From Punica granatum (lineage: Eukaryota > Streptophyta > Magnoliopsida > Myrtales > Lythraceae), in assembly GCF_007655135.1 (NCBI RefSeq), contig NC_045134.1, positions 4,546,982 through 4,610,981 on the forward strand: 64,000 bases of DNA. Direction: 5' to 3'. A program made the translations under genes and the position numbers. The stretch's first letter is position 1; the number at the start of each line of letters is the position of its first letter. Below, one piece after another: positions 36,311-48,717 of the stretch. A model generated the notes under the pieces. The model was not told where the DNA came from, did no database searches, and saw nothing but the letters and a program-made list of their open reading frames with translations.

Positions 36311-37140
36311 CTATGGTTATGAGATAATAAAGATATACCGTAAATAATCACCACCCAACTTTATCGGAAACCTTTCTCCTCTCTCTTTGAACGACTATTA
36401 TTTTTGTTATTCATAATTTTTGTTTATTTTTAAATTCCTCCATTCTAAAATCAAAGAACATATTTTAAAAATAAGAAGAGATTATACGAACATTTTATAT
36501 AATATGGTGCCTTCATTAAATGAAAAATATATGTACAAACTTGAAAAAGAAAAAAGTTCAGAAGCTATGACCGAAATTAATATTTTCATAAAAAACAATG
36601 ATTTGATCAAATGAACCATGCGAAATTAACTACATATGTTTACAACAAAAGAAACTATAAGCCGTTGCTTCAAATTTCAGGAAAGGTCATTGTAATTTAC
36701 TTTTTTATTTTTAATTTTATTATTTTTTATTATGAATGCGGCGCGGTTCGACACAGTTCTTACCTTAACTCTGGCCACTCCGAAAATGGCAAGCGGACTT
36801 GTAACCGTGAAGAGGACAATACGAGATGTCTTATAGAAGGGGATGATTGTAGTAATTCGGTTTTGCATGGATATTTCTCAAGAAGCTGCCTCCAGTGCTG
36901 ACATTTATACTTACAGTTTAGATTTACAAATGAAATCAGGACCAAAAACTATCAACTACAACCACAGCCTCTGACTTCACCTTCGGGGACAGCAAAAACA
37001 GCAAAAGCAAAGGGAACACCGTGCCACGGTCCGTAAGTTACCAATGAAATTGGAAAGGAGGGGAAGGGAAGGAAAGATAAGAGGAGAGTTATTTGTTCAA
37101 TTGATCCCATCCCGGAAAGGACAATATGATCAACTCGTCC
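36311..37140. other. Intergenic DNA and PUX7-type gene 3' region
   Basis: AT-rich up to about 36720, then more balanced and probably containing the 3' UTR of the UBX gene. No other gene seen. Confidence 0.6.
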
Positions 37141-40100
37141 TCATTCCCAGGTGACGAAAATCATAGAGTTGGCGAGGCCCGATTCATCAAACGTCAACTT
37201 GCTATCATAGTCCAGAGACTTCGATGCTCCCGGAATGGCCTGGGCCAAACGGAATGACCTGCTCTTGTCTCCCTCCCCCAGCTGCGCATGGCAGAATGAC
37301 CACAGAAGCTGGCAGGAACAAGCAATTCGTACAGAAGTAAAGCACGTAACTTATACAGCAATCTTAGAACTATGGTTGATTAGAGCATTGGTGACAGGGC
37401 GCTTTGAAGAGTCACAAGCAACACAGCTAGTTTACCTGTATTGGATCAGTTCGGAGGAAATTACGCTGGGCCCTGCGTCCGTCAGGAAAACGCACTGCAA
37501 CCCTGCAGAGAAGGCTCCTGTCTACCTTTGGTTCTTCAAGAAGAGGGGGAAATTCAGGCTTGTTGCTCGAGCATGTCTCTTCCTCCTTGGTAGTACCATT
37601 GCCTTCCTCAGTTGCTGCACCTGAGTCTTTAAAATCCTCCAAAGAAGCTGCTAATGCAGCCTGTAAATCCCCATCCTCTTCTTTGCTCACATCTGCACCA
37701 TACATGGCATCTGAGATGAGATCTCAGCTTTTGCAGAATACAGGTATAGCCTCTGTCCACCACTAAACACTCTAAGAGTACAGCTACTAGAACTTGCAAA
37801 ATAGACATACTCTTTAATTTCTGTGGAGGAGTCGGCTTTGTTTCTCTGAGACGTTTATGCGACAGAGTTACATGGTGATCTTTAGGGCCACCATCCATGA
37901 AAGGTAAGAGATCCTACAAAAAGAGAAGCAGCAAATATAGAATATTAGCAACAAGACATGTCTTGGCATCTGCTCTATCCCGTTTTCCTTTTGTGTTTAT
38001 ATATGGGTATTCTCCCCAAGTCAAGAGCATGCAACAAGTCAAAAATACCTCGAGCAAACTCTCAGGCTGGATCATCCCAAGCCAGGATCGCATCTTTTGG
38101 CCTGTTATCGGGTCAATGACGAGAACTACAGGAATAGAATCCAATTTGTAGTATGTGCAAACCTTGCGGCCCTCACTTGTGTCATCATATACCTAATGCC
38201 AAGCAATACATCATTAGATATAGACAGAATAGCCAACAGAAGGGCAACCAGGATGAGATTCATCATATACGCAAAAACACTCACCTGCCAGAAGATAAAG
38301 TTAGTACTAATGGTTTGAGCAACAGCTTCATTGGCCCAGGTGTCCCGGTTGAGCTTCAAAAGAAAATCACCAATAATAGTACAAATCAAAGTTAGATTAC
38401 AGCAGCATATCGAGTGAAAATGAGCAAAGGATATTCAACTTGAAAGAATTACAAAGAGCTTTAAAATGTCTACCATATGTGAGCTGAATTCCCTAGTTGA
38501 CTGCAAGTTCACCAATAGCCACTTGTCCTGCATTGAAGCAGCTCCTTTCGCCTGCGAACATGAATGACACTCCGTTATGAGAAGATGAAATATGTCAATT
38601 CCTAGAGAATTGCGTCATCGATACTTCGACAAAAAATATAGAACTGTCTCTAGATGATGGGCTGAACTTACAGTCTGAAAGTACAGCTAAAAAAGAATAC
38701 TAGATTTACAGCAAAAACATGTTACGTATTAGGAATCTTGCCAGGATAGAAAAGAGAAAGCCCCATTCAGATTAACAAACAGGAATGCTATTGGAAACAA
38801 TAATACCAGTTTGAACTTAATGTGTCCATTCAATCCAGGTAATTGTAAATTCAATCTAATGGAACTATCCACATATATACATATACTTAATAAAAGAAGA
38901 CTCACCTTCTCAAAGGATCCTCGAAACATCAAATGAAAAGGAGGACGATACAGAGAAGCAAGATTATCGCGAGAATTATCAGCAGTGGACGTACTGCCTC
39001 GTTCTGATTCCCATACACCAGGGCGTTTCATTTCCTCATCAAAATTGCGAAATGCAACTAATGGAGCTGATTCATTTGATGGGTGGCCTATCCCCGATGC
39101 TCTGTATAGGCAAAAGAGGATATTCCCAAACAATGGTAAGTGACAACTAATATCTCAAAAATGTCTCTTGGCAATAGAGAGCACAAAGAGAGAAAAAATG
39201 GACATACGGGAATAATATCGCATCATCGTAGAGAACCTCCCTTCTAACAGGTAAAGGAGCCCGCACTGCATCATCTCCGTCCTTTTGACCAGCATTATCA
39301 TGTGCCCCATCGACCCTCGACCCACTGATTAATCGACCAAAACTCAGTGTATAAATTCATGTGAAACCCAAAAGGATACGCAATATTAAAATAAAACTGC
39401 AGGCATAACTTCCTACATACTCTTCTGCCAGAACAGCATTTGTCTCATCAGTTACGGGGGCTTGGAGCTGTGGTGCTATACCACCCGCTTCATTGCCGAC
39501 ATAAAATAGTTGAATTGCATCATCAAGCTTCCAACTTGTCATCTGATATAATGAGAATCTTTTAGCAATTACCACTAGAGAATTTTATGCTTAAAATACA
39601 AAAACGTAATCAACATGTCAACTGAAATTAGGAAAGCCGCAACAACAGTCCTCAATGTCAGCATTCCACTTTTCATACTAAGCTCGATAGAGCTTCATCA
39701 TATGAACCAAAGGGACAAGAACAGTCCACATTATTTGCAATGCAGAGACCGCATCATACTGAAGCTCGGCTTATTGCAGCACTAACGAAAACATAACCTT
39801 GGAACTAACTTTCCCCGAACAAACACCACAACTCCACAAATTTTCAGAACAAAAAGCTAAGGTCTTTCCAGATTCCTTGATAAGATGGAGGAAGACAACC
39901 ACTAACAACATACAGCACAACTTGGTGCCACACATGATTATAAGTTCAGCCCTTTGCCAGAACTATGTAAAAAGGTAATCAACGTGTCATCTGAGAAAAG
40001 GAAAGCCACAACAACAGTCCTCAGTCTCCGGCTTTCCACTTCCATATTAAGCTTGATAGAACTTCATCATATTGACCAAAGACCCAAGAATGGTCCACGT

Positions 40101-40656
40101 TGTTCGCAATGCGGAGACAGCATCGTACTAAAGTTCAGCTCATTAGTGCATCGATGAAAACCTAATTTTGCAACAACTTTCAACAAACGGATACCGCAAA
40201 CCCGACAAATTTTCAGACCAAAAGCCATCGCCTTCCCAGGTTCCTCCATAAGACAGAACGGACAAGCACAACTACCAAAAAGATAAAGCACCACTGGCGC
40301 CACACTTGATACTAAATAGATCCCTTCGACAAAAATATGTAAAATTCTATCACAGAAAGTATATCGGGTAACCATATTCCCGAATAAATTCCGATCTCAT
40401 TCCCGTTGCAGACACCCAAGAAAGATGTTTATTCAGACAACTATGTATTCCTGTCCAATTTCTTCCCCGACAGCAGCTCGATTTGGTCGGATTAGCAGAG
40501 AAGCGACTAACTGACAGCACACGCACGCCAGCTGAGAGAAAGGAAGTGACTCACCTGTAAGAACTGGCGCGCGGTCTCGACGGATTGCCCGACGGCGATC
40601 TCGAGGAAGGAAGAGATCATGCTCTCCTGGTCGTTGGTCGACAGCACGCTCTCCAT
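37141..40656 (-). CDS. PUX7: Plant UBX domain protein, PUX7-like (ten exons)
   Basis: PUX proteins are adaptors that recruit ubiquitinated clients to the CDC48/p97 AAA-ATPase. Exons in coding order: 40656-40555, 39542-39421, 39324-39208, 39101-38906, 38551-38474, 38353-38285, 38192-38049, 37913-37811, 37710-37436 and 37308-37141. They join in frame to 457 residues. A UBA-like domain spans 1-48 (SMISSFLEIAVGQSVETARQ, then SWKLDDAIQLFYVGNEAGG). A UAS thioredoxin-like domain spans about 125-276 (DKWLLVNLQSTREFSSHMLN, DSIPVVLVIDPITGQKM). A ubiquitin-interacting motif lies at about 322-341 (EEDGDLQAALAASLEDFKD). The C-terminal UBX domain (about 375-457) includes RVAVRFPDGRRAQRNF and ends SMIFVTWE. 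This UBA-UAS-UIM-UBX order is that of PUX7-type proteins (UBXD7 in animals). Intron 1 is about 1 kb and carries a tandem duplication. Confidence 0.93.
39600..40345. repeat. Tandem duplication of about 369 bp inside PUX7 intron 1
   Basis: Copy A (about 39600-39968) and copy B (about 39969-40345) align along their whole length. Matching blocks include GTAATCAAC(A/G)TGTCA at 39606 and 39975, AACAACAGTCCTCA at 39641 and 40009, CTTCATCATAT at 39692 and 40061, and ACAAATTTTCAGA near the centre of each. Identity looks like roughly 75-80 percent by eye. Both copies lie within the first intron. Confidence 0.8.
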
Positions 40657-43600
40657 CCTCACAAGTCTCGGCCTTTTCCTCCCCAGCAAGCAAGAAACCC
40701 TAACCCAGATTGCTCCGAGAGAAGCTCCCACCCACCCCGATCGGTGCCGAGCGAGCAGCTGTGATCACAGAGGGTCGATTCGACCAGGATCCACCATGAA
40801 TCCTCAGAATCCCAGAGAGAAGTGAGAGAGAAAAGGGAAACAGGAAGGGCCAGCTGCAGGGAGCAGTAGGGAGTTCTCTGCTCTGCTTCTATTCCCGTAA
40901 TTTGTAATTTTCAACCAATTTTCTATTTATATAAATATTCGGGTTTTTTTATGCGTAATATATATATATATATATTTTTATGGGCATATTATTATATATG
41001 TATGGACATATGTACGGATTAATCCTATGCAAATTGAATTTTTGAACCAAATATCAAATTGATTTGCGAAAAGGTAAAATTAATATCTCTAGATTCTATA
41101 TATCTATTATAATTATTATTATAGAATGTACTGTTATACGCACGTGGTGATATCGGATAGATTTCCGTGTGAATCGAATTTAGAAATTGCAATCTAAAAA
41201 ACAGATTGTGATATCGTAGAACTTGAATGGATAGAAAAATCTGCATGTATGACATCATCGGATATGTTGTTTTATGTATAGATTAGACTCTACTCGCGCC
41301 TCCCGCACAGTAACTACGGAAGAGATAATTAATAGTGAGAAGTAGGAATTGGATATAAACTTTGAAAAAGAAAAAAGATGAAAAATGAAAGATGGAAGAA
41401 AAGAGCGGAAGGAGAACGATGTTAGATAGACAATATTAGCCTTCAATTACCTCTTTTATTTTTAATTGTATAATTTTTAAATTGATAATAAATGATATTT
41501 TAGATTCTTTAATCACCCTATAAATTAGGAGGCAGTTACAAGATTGAGTTCTTACTCAAATAATGGAATAAGATAAGTTAATAGAATGAGACGCATTACC
41601 TATAGAGATAGATATATGTATCTAGACATGAACTTATTCATTTATATAAAATTGCATATATGTTATTAATCATAAATTGCATCTGAAAATGAGCCAAAAA
41701 GCGATATGATTTGCTAATCAGTATCTCTATATTTATTATTATTATTATATACTTTTTTATGTAATTTATAATGTAAAATGTTATATACACGGCGATAAAA
41801 TTCTCCTATAAACTTAATTTCTAAGTTGTCGTCCATAAAGTGAATTACGATATCGAATAACTCCTAAAAGATAGGAAACAAAGTAATGTAGTATTTCCGC
41901 ATCTACAGTATGGGGGTTGTGGTTGCATGAAGTAACGTTCCCAATTGACTATATTTCGATGATTTCATGAAGTTTTAACTGTTTTAAAAATAAAATATTT
42001 AAAACGTCAATGTTTAGTGGAATTTTGAAATCCTCTAGTACTATAAATAAATTGATCTGATATTTTTAAATTAGTCGTCCAAAAAATCTAAATGAAAACC
42101 CCGCAATGCGCGAATTTTTTTTTGTAATTTTGATAAAATTAAAAGAAATTATAATGCCATTACCATTGGACATGAGTTATTTTTGACAAACTATAAAAGA
42201 AATAAATACTATAAAATAGATGGAAGAAAGAAAGGAATCTAATTGATCAAGAATTCCTCCTGATTTTTCACCGTATATTCTTATGTATATTTTCCTGCCA
42301 TATATTCCATGATTCTCTCTCTTAGATTTGTTTCCTTTACGGTCACCAATCTTTATTGGACGAATATGTCTATATGCTAGCGTCTTTACATGTATTTTGA
42401 TGGCCAGTAAATGAAGGAACAATTGTTCATCCATGAAAAAAACAATTCAATTACTTTAAACAAAAAGAAATAATGAACAAAAACTAAACAGACCCGATTG
42501 AAACAAAACAATATTTTTCGAGAAAATTTCGCGCTTGGTTATCGGTATAGCATCCTGATGATGATCCTTCGACTTGTTGCTCAGTCCATTCAATTCGCGC
42601 AAAGAGACTGCATGCAGAGGTGGTGCAACGAGAATGGCAGTATAGCTGCGAAATATGTCTATAAAGTACCCAAAGAGCAAAAAAAATACATATATATATA
42701 TATATATATACACGTACATTTGAGCCACTATGCCGATATATGTATATATACACAATGGACCACCATGGAGGTCAATAAGAATAAGAACATTATTCACAGC
42801 GGAATCGGTTGGAATTCGAAGTTTGCTTTGCTGGGGAAGGTAATGATGAAGTTTTCCAATTGTGCGTTTTCTTGGGAACATCGCACGTCTCGTTTTGATG
42901 TTATTATATACAAAAGCATCGTCGTGCTGCCCTTTCTGGGGTGAATTTTATGGTAAAAAAATCTTAAATATGTGTACGGTTAATATTTAAAATAAATGGA
43001 TCTAAGGGTTAGTAATGTACATCTGTATGTATACATAAAAATATATATACAGTGTCATGATTAATAACTGGGAGGAAACCTTGATCAATTAGATTTCTTT
43101 TTTTCTTCGATCTATTATATAAAACTGCATTTCTCGAGCTTATTAGAAACTCGAAAAACCACATCCGAAGCCAATGTGGCGGGGCATGAACCACCTTTGG
43201 CCCTGTCTAGACCCAGATAAGACATAAGTGAAACTACTCGAAAAGGGGGAACCGTGGGGGTGCGGGGGAGGCGATCTGATTGCTCTGCTCTGACAACCTC
43301 GGCAGCAGACATGGGTGGTCGGCGCACTCGCACGAGTTCCTCCGTGCTCGAGGCTGGTGGAACTGAGCCAAGGATGAGTTAACTTGCGAGTCAAGTATAA
43401 ATACATTTTTGGAGACTCCAAGGAATCAGTTCTTCCTTCTTCATTCGTCCCCATAACGATCGTACCTGTCCTTCCTCTCTTCTGCTGGAGCTCGCAGGAT
43501 CAACAGGGGGAGGCTCAGTAGATGATGCGCTGAAAGCATTTGTTTCAGACTCCATCGGCGGACGGCAGCAAGCAAAGCTTTTTCTAACTCCTGCCGCTTC

Positions 43601-43979
43601 AGAAAGTCGACCAAAACGTGAGTCCACCGGGCCGCCGGCAAATTCTCTGCAAAGTTTTGTTTGAAACTTTATCCCTTCTATACTTTGCGGCACGAGCTGT
43701 TGTCGACAACCTTGTGAAAAGTACGAGATTTTGATAGAAAATTTCATTAAAACTGATCTAAAATTCGAGCTCAGCTTGATTGGCAAGTTTCGATCTTTCT
43801 TGTCTGGTTCGGTGTACTGAAAGGCCCCGCACTAAAGTTGTTTTGTGGATGTATGTCAGTCTCAAGCTATTCTTTAATGAATTGCATTGCGGTTTTGCTA
43901 AACTGCAAGATGCGAAGGTGCAGATCACATTGGATTATTTCCCCGCGGCGCAGAAATCTGAGCTAAAATGGATAAGATG
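40657..43979. other. AT-rich intergenic DNA right of the PUX7 gene
   Basis: TA microsatellites lie at about 40960-40975 and 42688-42711. A GC-richer island at about 43130-43650 holds minus-strand open frames, the longest 131 codons (43391-43786), with a TATAAATA at about 43396. None resembles a known family. It may be transposon-derived or an orphan, and I do not call it a gene. Confidence 0.45.
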
Positions 43980-44430
43980 TGCCGAGATGAATAAAGTTGT
44001 TTATTCCACTGCGATATTCAAAACGAGGGAAGGTATGTTCGGGGAGAACAAGTTCTTGACCGAATGAAAAGAAATGGATGAAGTAGAATCAGAAGATGTG
44101 AACATGGCAGATAAATGCCCTCGAGATGAAGTCGTAACGAAACCGAGGAAAAGTTCTAGAGTGAGAAAAGAGGACTTACGTTCGGACTTTATTTTCTCGC
44201 AATGCCTAATGTTCCTAGTTAAGGGAGATAGGGATTTCGTGATTAGGAAGATTCCCGTAATACTAAATGTGGAAGGTGATCCACAATCCTATCTTGAGGC
44301 CATGTCTTTTAGGGATTCGGCCTATTGGAAAGAGACTAGAAATGATGGGATGGACTCCATATTGTTTAACAGTATGTAGATTCTAGTCGATTTGCCTCGA
44401 GGATCTAAGTCAATCGATGTAAGTGGGTGC
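43980..44430 (+). mobile_element. Ty1-copia polyprotein relic
   Basis: Two broken frames carry the integrase-to-reverse-transcriptase linker of copia elements. The first ends with GMFGENKFLTE. The second has a basic RKSSRVRKEDLRSDF segment, then NVEGDPQSYLEAMSFRDSAY and WKETRNDGMDSI, which match the start of the copia RT region (ExP..Y.EA…W..A…E..S). An in-frame stop separates them, and the following LPRGSKSI segment is also frameshifted. It is a truncated, inactive copy. Confidence 0.7.
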
Positions 44431-44779
44431 TCCACTATAAACTGATTGGTACTTAATATTAGTTATCGAACAATCCACCTATATGGATATCAAGTGGTTC
44501 CGTTCAAAGAGAGTTTTCCCAAATATATATATATGTTCTTGTGTAAGTTCATGAAAACGGGATGAGCACATGGTTATAACGTTCGAAACAAAGCTCTTCT
44601 CGATCTTTATGATCTAGTGTGTGAGTTTTTTGACATTGACTCCAAAGTGACGGTTTAAACAACTAATCACTATTCACTTTGTCTTTACTTTAAGAGTTTA
44701 CACTAAGAGAGGGTTTAACCCAAAGAGACCGCTCGTGTATGCTTGATGGTGATGTTGAAATTTTCAGAATTGTCAATCT

Positions 44780-46260
44780 AGTGGGAGACTGTTACTATTT
44801 AGATTGCAAATTGGTTTGGGCTTGTATTTCGACAAATTACTCGTCGTAATTTGCGCACGAATTGAATCTTTAAAAGAAAAAAGTCAAAAGACCCCGGTTG
44901 ACGGGCTTTTGATTGATGCAAATAAGCGGCTAATTTGCATTAATAGCTAATGGCCCTTTGACCAATGCAAATCATGTATTGGTGGATACGTCACTGAAAT
45001 GTCAAAATAAAATTAAAATTTCAGTAACAAATGTGCCTGAATTCCTTCATTTTAGAAGGATTCGGAACCTTAGGGACCAAAGTGACGCAAGTGCCATTCA
45101 CCCTTAACGACATCTTCCATTGTCAGCATTTTCATGCAAACTACGTTCCAGAGGGCCAGTCAGTCCTCCGGTATTCCATGCTAGACACTGGTGTATTTGG
45201 TTTTAGAGTTAAGTAGAGTTGGATTTTGATTTTAATTGGGTTGTAATAATTGTGTCGTTAAATTATGAAAAAAAGTGTGAAAAAGTAATTAATAGTTGAT
45301 AAAAAGTAATGATTGTATTGTTAAATTGTGAAAAAAAGTAATGAATACTTGAGAGAATTTAATATTAAAAATTGAATTGAATTATTAAAAAAATTGAAGA
45401 AAAAGAGAAAAGTAATAATTATATTGTTGATTTTTGTTATGTAGTGAGTTGAGTTAAAGTTATAGTTAAGATTTTAACAACTTGATTGTAAAATCAAATG
45501 GAGCTTCATGTCGGGGAGAGAGGGTTAGAGCCTTCCCTTTCTTTCGAGAAGTACGCTTTCTTTGAACGCACAGGATAGGCCGAGCCACACCTGCTGCAGC
45601 CTGCCTGCCTTGTCCTTCTAGGACCAACAAGAGTAAAGTCATCGGGTACATGTATCTCGAACGCTCAAAACTCTTACCGTCAGAGATCATGACCTTATGT
45701 CACTTCAACCAGAATCCCAAACATTTTCCATAGGCTAAACCATCTCCTTGCATCTTCCATAGGGGAGATCAAGATTCTGAGTTTCCTCCTCCCCACCTGC
45801 TGAGGACGAGGCAGCATTATCTTGTACCTCACGGACCTCTTTGGTTTCTTCATTTACATCAATCTGACCTTCCTGCACTCTCTGGAGTTTGATTCACAAC
45901 TGGGAGATTCATTGGGTAACGGCTTGAGCTTTAAGTGAAAATTGGCCTGAAACCGTATAAGCCTAATGAAAACTTATTAAAAGGGATTGACCGATGCAAA
46001 TGATGCATTCGTGGATACGTGATTGAAATGTCAAGATAAAATTAAAAGATCCCTCCGTGGGCTACGCCCTTTCAATTTGTGCCCATTGAATCTCTATAAA
46101 TATAATGTTTTTTTGCCAATTCTTCATTTGTATAACTTTCTTCATTGCATTCTTAGAAAATGCAGATTTTAGCACTTCAACTTTGAGAGGCAGAAAACAC
46201 CGGTCGAAGGGTGTCTTGTTCACGAGTTCGTTGCAGAAGATGGGAGTACATTCAAATTAG
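44780..46260 (+). mobile_element. LTR-like remnants around the copia relic
   Basis: AGTGGGAGACTGTTACTATT at about 44779 resembles the copia polypurine tract and start of a 3' LTR. Direct repeats at about 44955-45016 and 45989-46050 share CCAATGCAAAT…GGTGGATACGT…GAAATGTCAA(A/G)ATAAAATTAA. The second copy continues into a TATA-like CTCTATAAATATAATG (about 46092-46107). A degraded TATCAGGTTGACATG at 46277 recalls a tRNA-Met primer-binding site. MITE copy 5 is inserted between the two. The relation of these pieces to a single element is inferred. Confidence 0.45.
45191..45502 (+). mobile_element. Short inverted-repeat element (MITE), family A copy 5
   Basis: The terminus TTTGGTTTTAGAGTTAAGTA matches copy 1, and the right end reads GTAAAATCAAATGG as its inverted partner. 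Inside, GTGTCGTTAAATTATGAAAA and a second similar unit repeat in tandem, as in copy 1. It lies within the LTR-like region, so it inserted after that element. Confidence 0.75.
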
Positions 46261-46989
46261 CATTGACAAGAATCTCGTATCAGGTTGACATGCTTAGAGG
46301 ATGAGACTGTGGGCGACGTCGTGGAGTGGTATGACCGCCACAAAGATTTCAACTAGGTTCGGGGATCACATCTTAAAGTCCTTTATGTCAATACTGTGAC
46401 GTCCTAGATTTTTGTGGTAGTGTTTGAATGACGGGGAAAAATTTTCAAGTTAAGGGATGTCGACGACTGGGTCTACAATCCAGGGAATAACTATCGGTGG
46501 TGAGACAACATGAAAACCGAGTTCCTGCTGATATTTCGCTGGATAGTAACAAGGCTAAGAAATCTGCATTCGAAGGGGAAGTGTGACGGAAATCTGAAAG
46601 ATGGGAAAGGAATTGCGCCGCTATCTGCATAACATGAGGACTCGCTATATGGTTGTGGAGATGCCGGGATAGATTCTGACTGAGGAAGAGGCCCTCGAGG
46701 AAACACAGAAGGCCGATGTCAAAGGTCTCATTGGTCTCGCGTTAATCAACCAAACAAGAAGAGTGCGAGCTACAAGAATAGTAACCAGCCACGCCCTGAA
46801 ATCGATGAAGTAAAGAAGCTCTTGATGATTCAGTTGAATGAGCGGTTCGCGATATTTCTCTGTCTTTTTAATCAATTATATAACTTTTATCTTATCAAAT
46901 TTATCGAGAACACATCACAAAATTTTGTAGGTATTTCTCGACTATTAACTTCGTCGACAAGAACATTTTTGGTGTCTACCCCGCTATCT

Positions 46990-47950
46990 TTTAGGGGATC
47001 AAAGAGTGAATTCAATTTCTGCACGCATTACACCAATGGCCTCCTTAGAATTATCACCAGGGTCCATAATCCTCCCACCATCATCACTAGTAAGGGCTTT
47101 AAAGGTGCACCCACTTCGCGTGATCTTTAGAGCTTTACGAGAATAGCCCGTGTTGTTATCACCGAGAGAGAGCCACCTAACTCGCACTTTTTGCTTATAG
47201 AAGGCCTCCTCAGCAGTTCTGAGCTCAATATACTTCTTACGCAGCTGCTGCTCACACGTAATCGAGGAAACATCAGTATTCATCAGCAAATGTTTAGTAT
47301 ATACCTCATCGAGATCTCTTTTGGCCTCCTTAACTCTGTCGAAGATGTCCCCGTAAAACACCTTGTTGAAAAGCTTCAACTGCCCTTAAAGGATCTCTTA
47401 ACTTCTTATAAAGGATATCCGGAAGAGTACCGTGCGCCTTCGAAGTCCAGCTTCTGTTGAGGATCTCGCTATATTTTTTCTCGTTATCCATTCGGAAATC
47501 AAAGATCTTGGAAAAGCTCTTTGTTATAGGCCTTTCGGGTAGTGATCAGACATTATAGGATTGAGAAACTCAATGGTAGAATCTGGAAAGTGTTGCATCC
47601 AATGTTCATTAACAAGTACTCTGTCAAGCTTTCGAGCAATGAACCCCTCCTCACGTTTATCGGACCAATTGTAATAACAACCTTGCCACTAGTGACCTTG
47701 CATCTGCAATTTCCCTCACTTCAGACGTGTCACTTGTATTAGAGGTACGAGACTCGCAGGTGGACTCAATGATATCGAAATCACGTGCTATCGTCCGAGG
47801 AGACGAGCCAACCGAATTCCGAGATAGTCCCAAAGAAAGAGTCCTCCTTGCAGTAGTGTTGGCAGCATATATGGTGGATAAGAGTCCTTTCTGTAGAATT
47901 GCAATGGATGACTCGCTCAGTTTCTTTCCACAACAGCAAGCTCAACTTCA
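46990..47950 (-). mobile_element. LINE (non-LTR retrotransposon) relic
   Basis: Minus-strand translation in several frames gives the end of an APE-type endonuclease and the linker before a LINE reverse transcriptase. From high to low coordinates: YAANTTARRTL (about 47870), KLDRVLVNEHW with a following SDHYP (about 47633-47550), EILNRSWTSKAHGTLPDILY (about 47470) and KVRVRWLSLGDNNT (about 47184). Frameshifts and stops separate them, and the RT domain itself is missing. Inactive fragment. Confidence 0.7.
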
Positions 47951-48717
47951 TTTTTAAACAGTCCTAGTTCTTCCCGAGACAGATTCTCAAGTTTCGGGGC
48001 AGATATTGAGAAAAAAACAATGTTGGGAGAAATTGAGAAAGGAACCAAAATTAAGGGATCAAATTCGAAAATCGTTTCCATGGACCAGAGTCCACGGCAC
48101 TAAGACGTAAGACGCCACAATATTCTTTTCAAAATGCCTGCACCGGGTGCAATGGTCCATTTAAGCGCCAGACCACGGGAGTATAGCGGTAATGGTACTT
48201 TTTTTAATTTTTTTTGTGAATATAAAGGCCGGAATGAGAGATCAGGATTGTAACTTCCCTATGGAGATAAAAGAGATATAGCTCACTTAAGTCATGACGG
48301 TCTCATCAAAGCTCACAGTGGATCATAACAATTCTCATAAGATAGAAGATAATGATCTACTAATGTAAATGCTTTTATATTTAAGTCGAGTTTCGATCCA
48401 TTGATTAGTCCTTTGAAAGACGAAGTCGGTATCAATTGAGCTACCACCTCTACATGGTACTATATGACCGAGCAGGACTACTGCCACCGGGTCCACGGAG
48501 GCTTTTCATCTGCTGCGCGCCTCTCTTCCCTTTTCCCTCCCGTTCCGACGAAACGTTTCGATCCTCCGAGCAAATGGCGAGGATTCAGCCGCTCAGCAGC
48601 TGAACTCGCCAGTCCCCGGCAGAGGCCTTTCCCTTCCCCCCGATCCCTGCTCGACGCCATTGGAGCCAGTTCCTCTAGGGTTTCTGCTGCTCACTCTGTC
48701 CCCCGCCGGGGAGGAAG
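47951..48717. other. CHR19 upstream region
   Basis: Mostly intergenic. The last 200 bp are GC- and pyrimidine-rich and likely hold the CHR19 leader. An upstream in-frame extension exists but the ATG at 48718 gives the conserved N-terminus. Confidence 0.55.

Noticed and set aside
46380..46830. Possible gypsy gag fragment
   Set aside because: Some charged segments look gag-like, but no CCHC knuckle or other diagnostic motif is visible.
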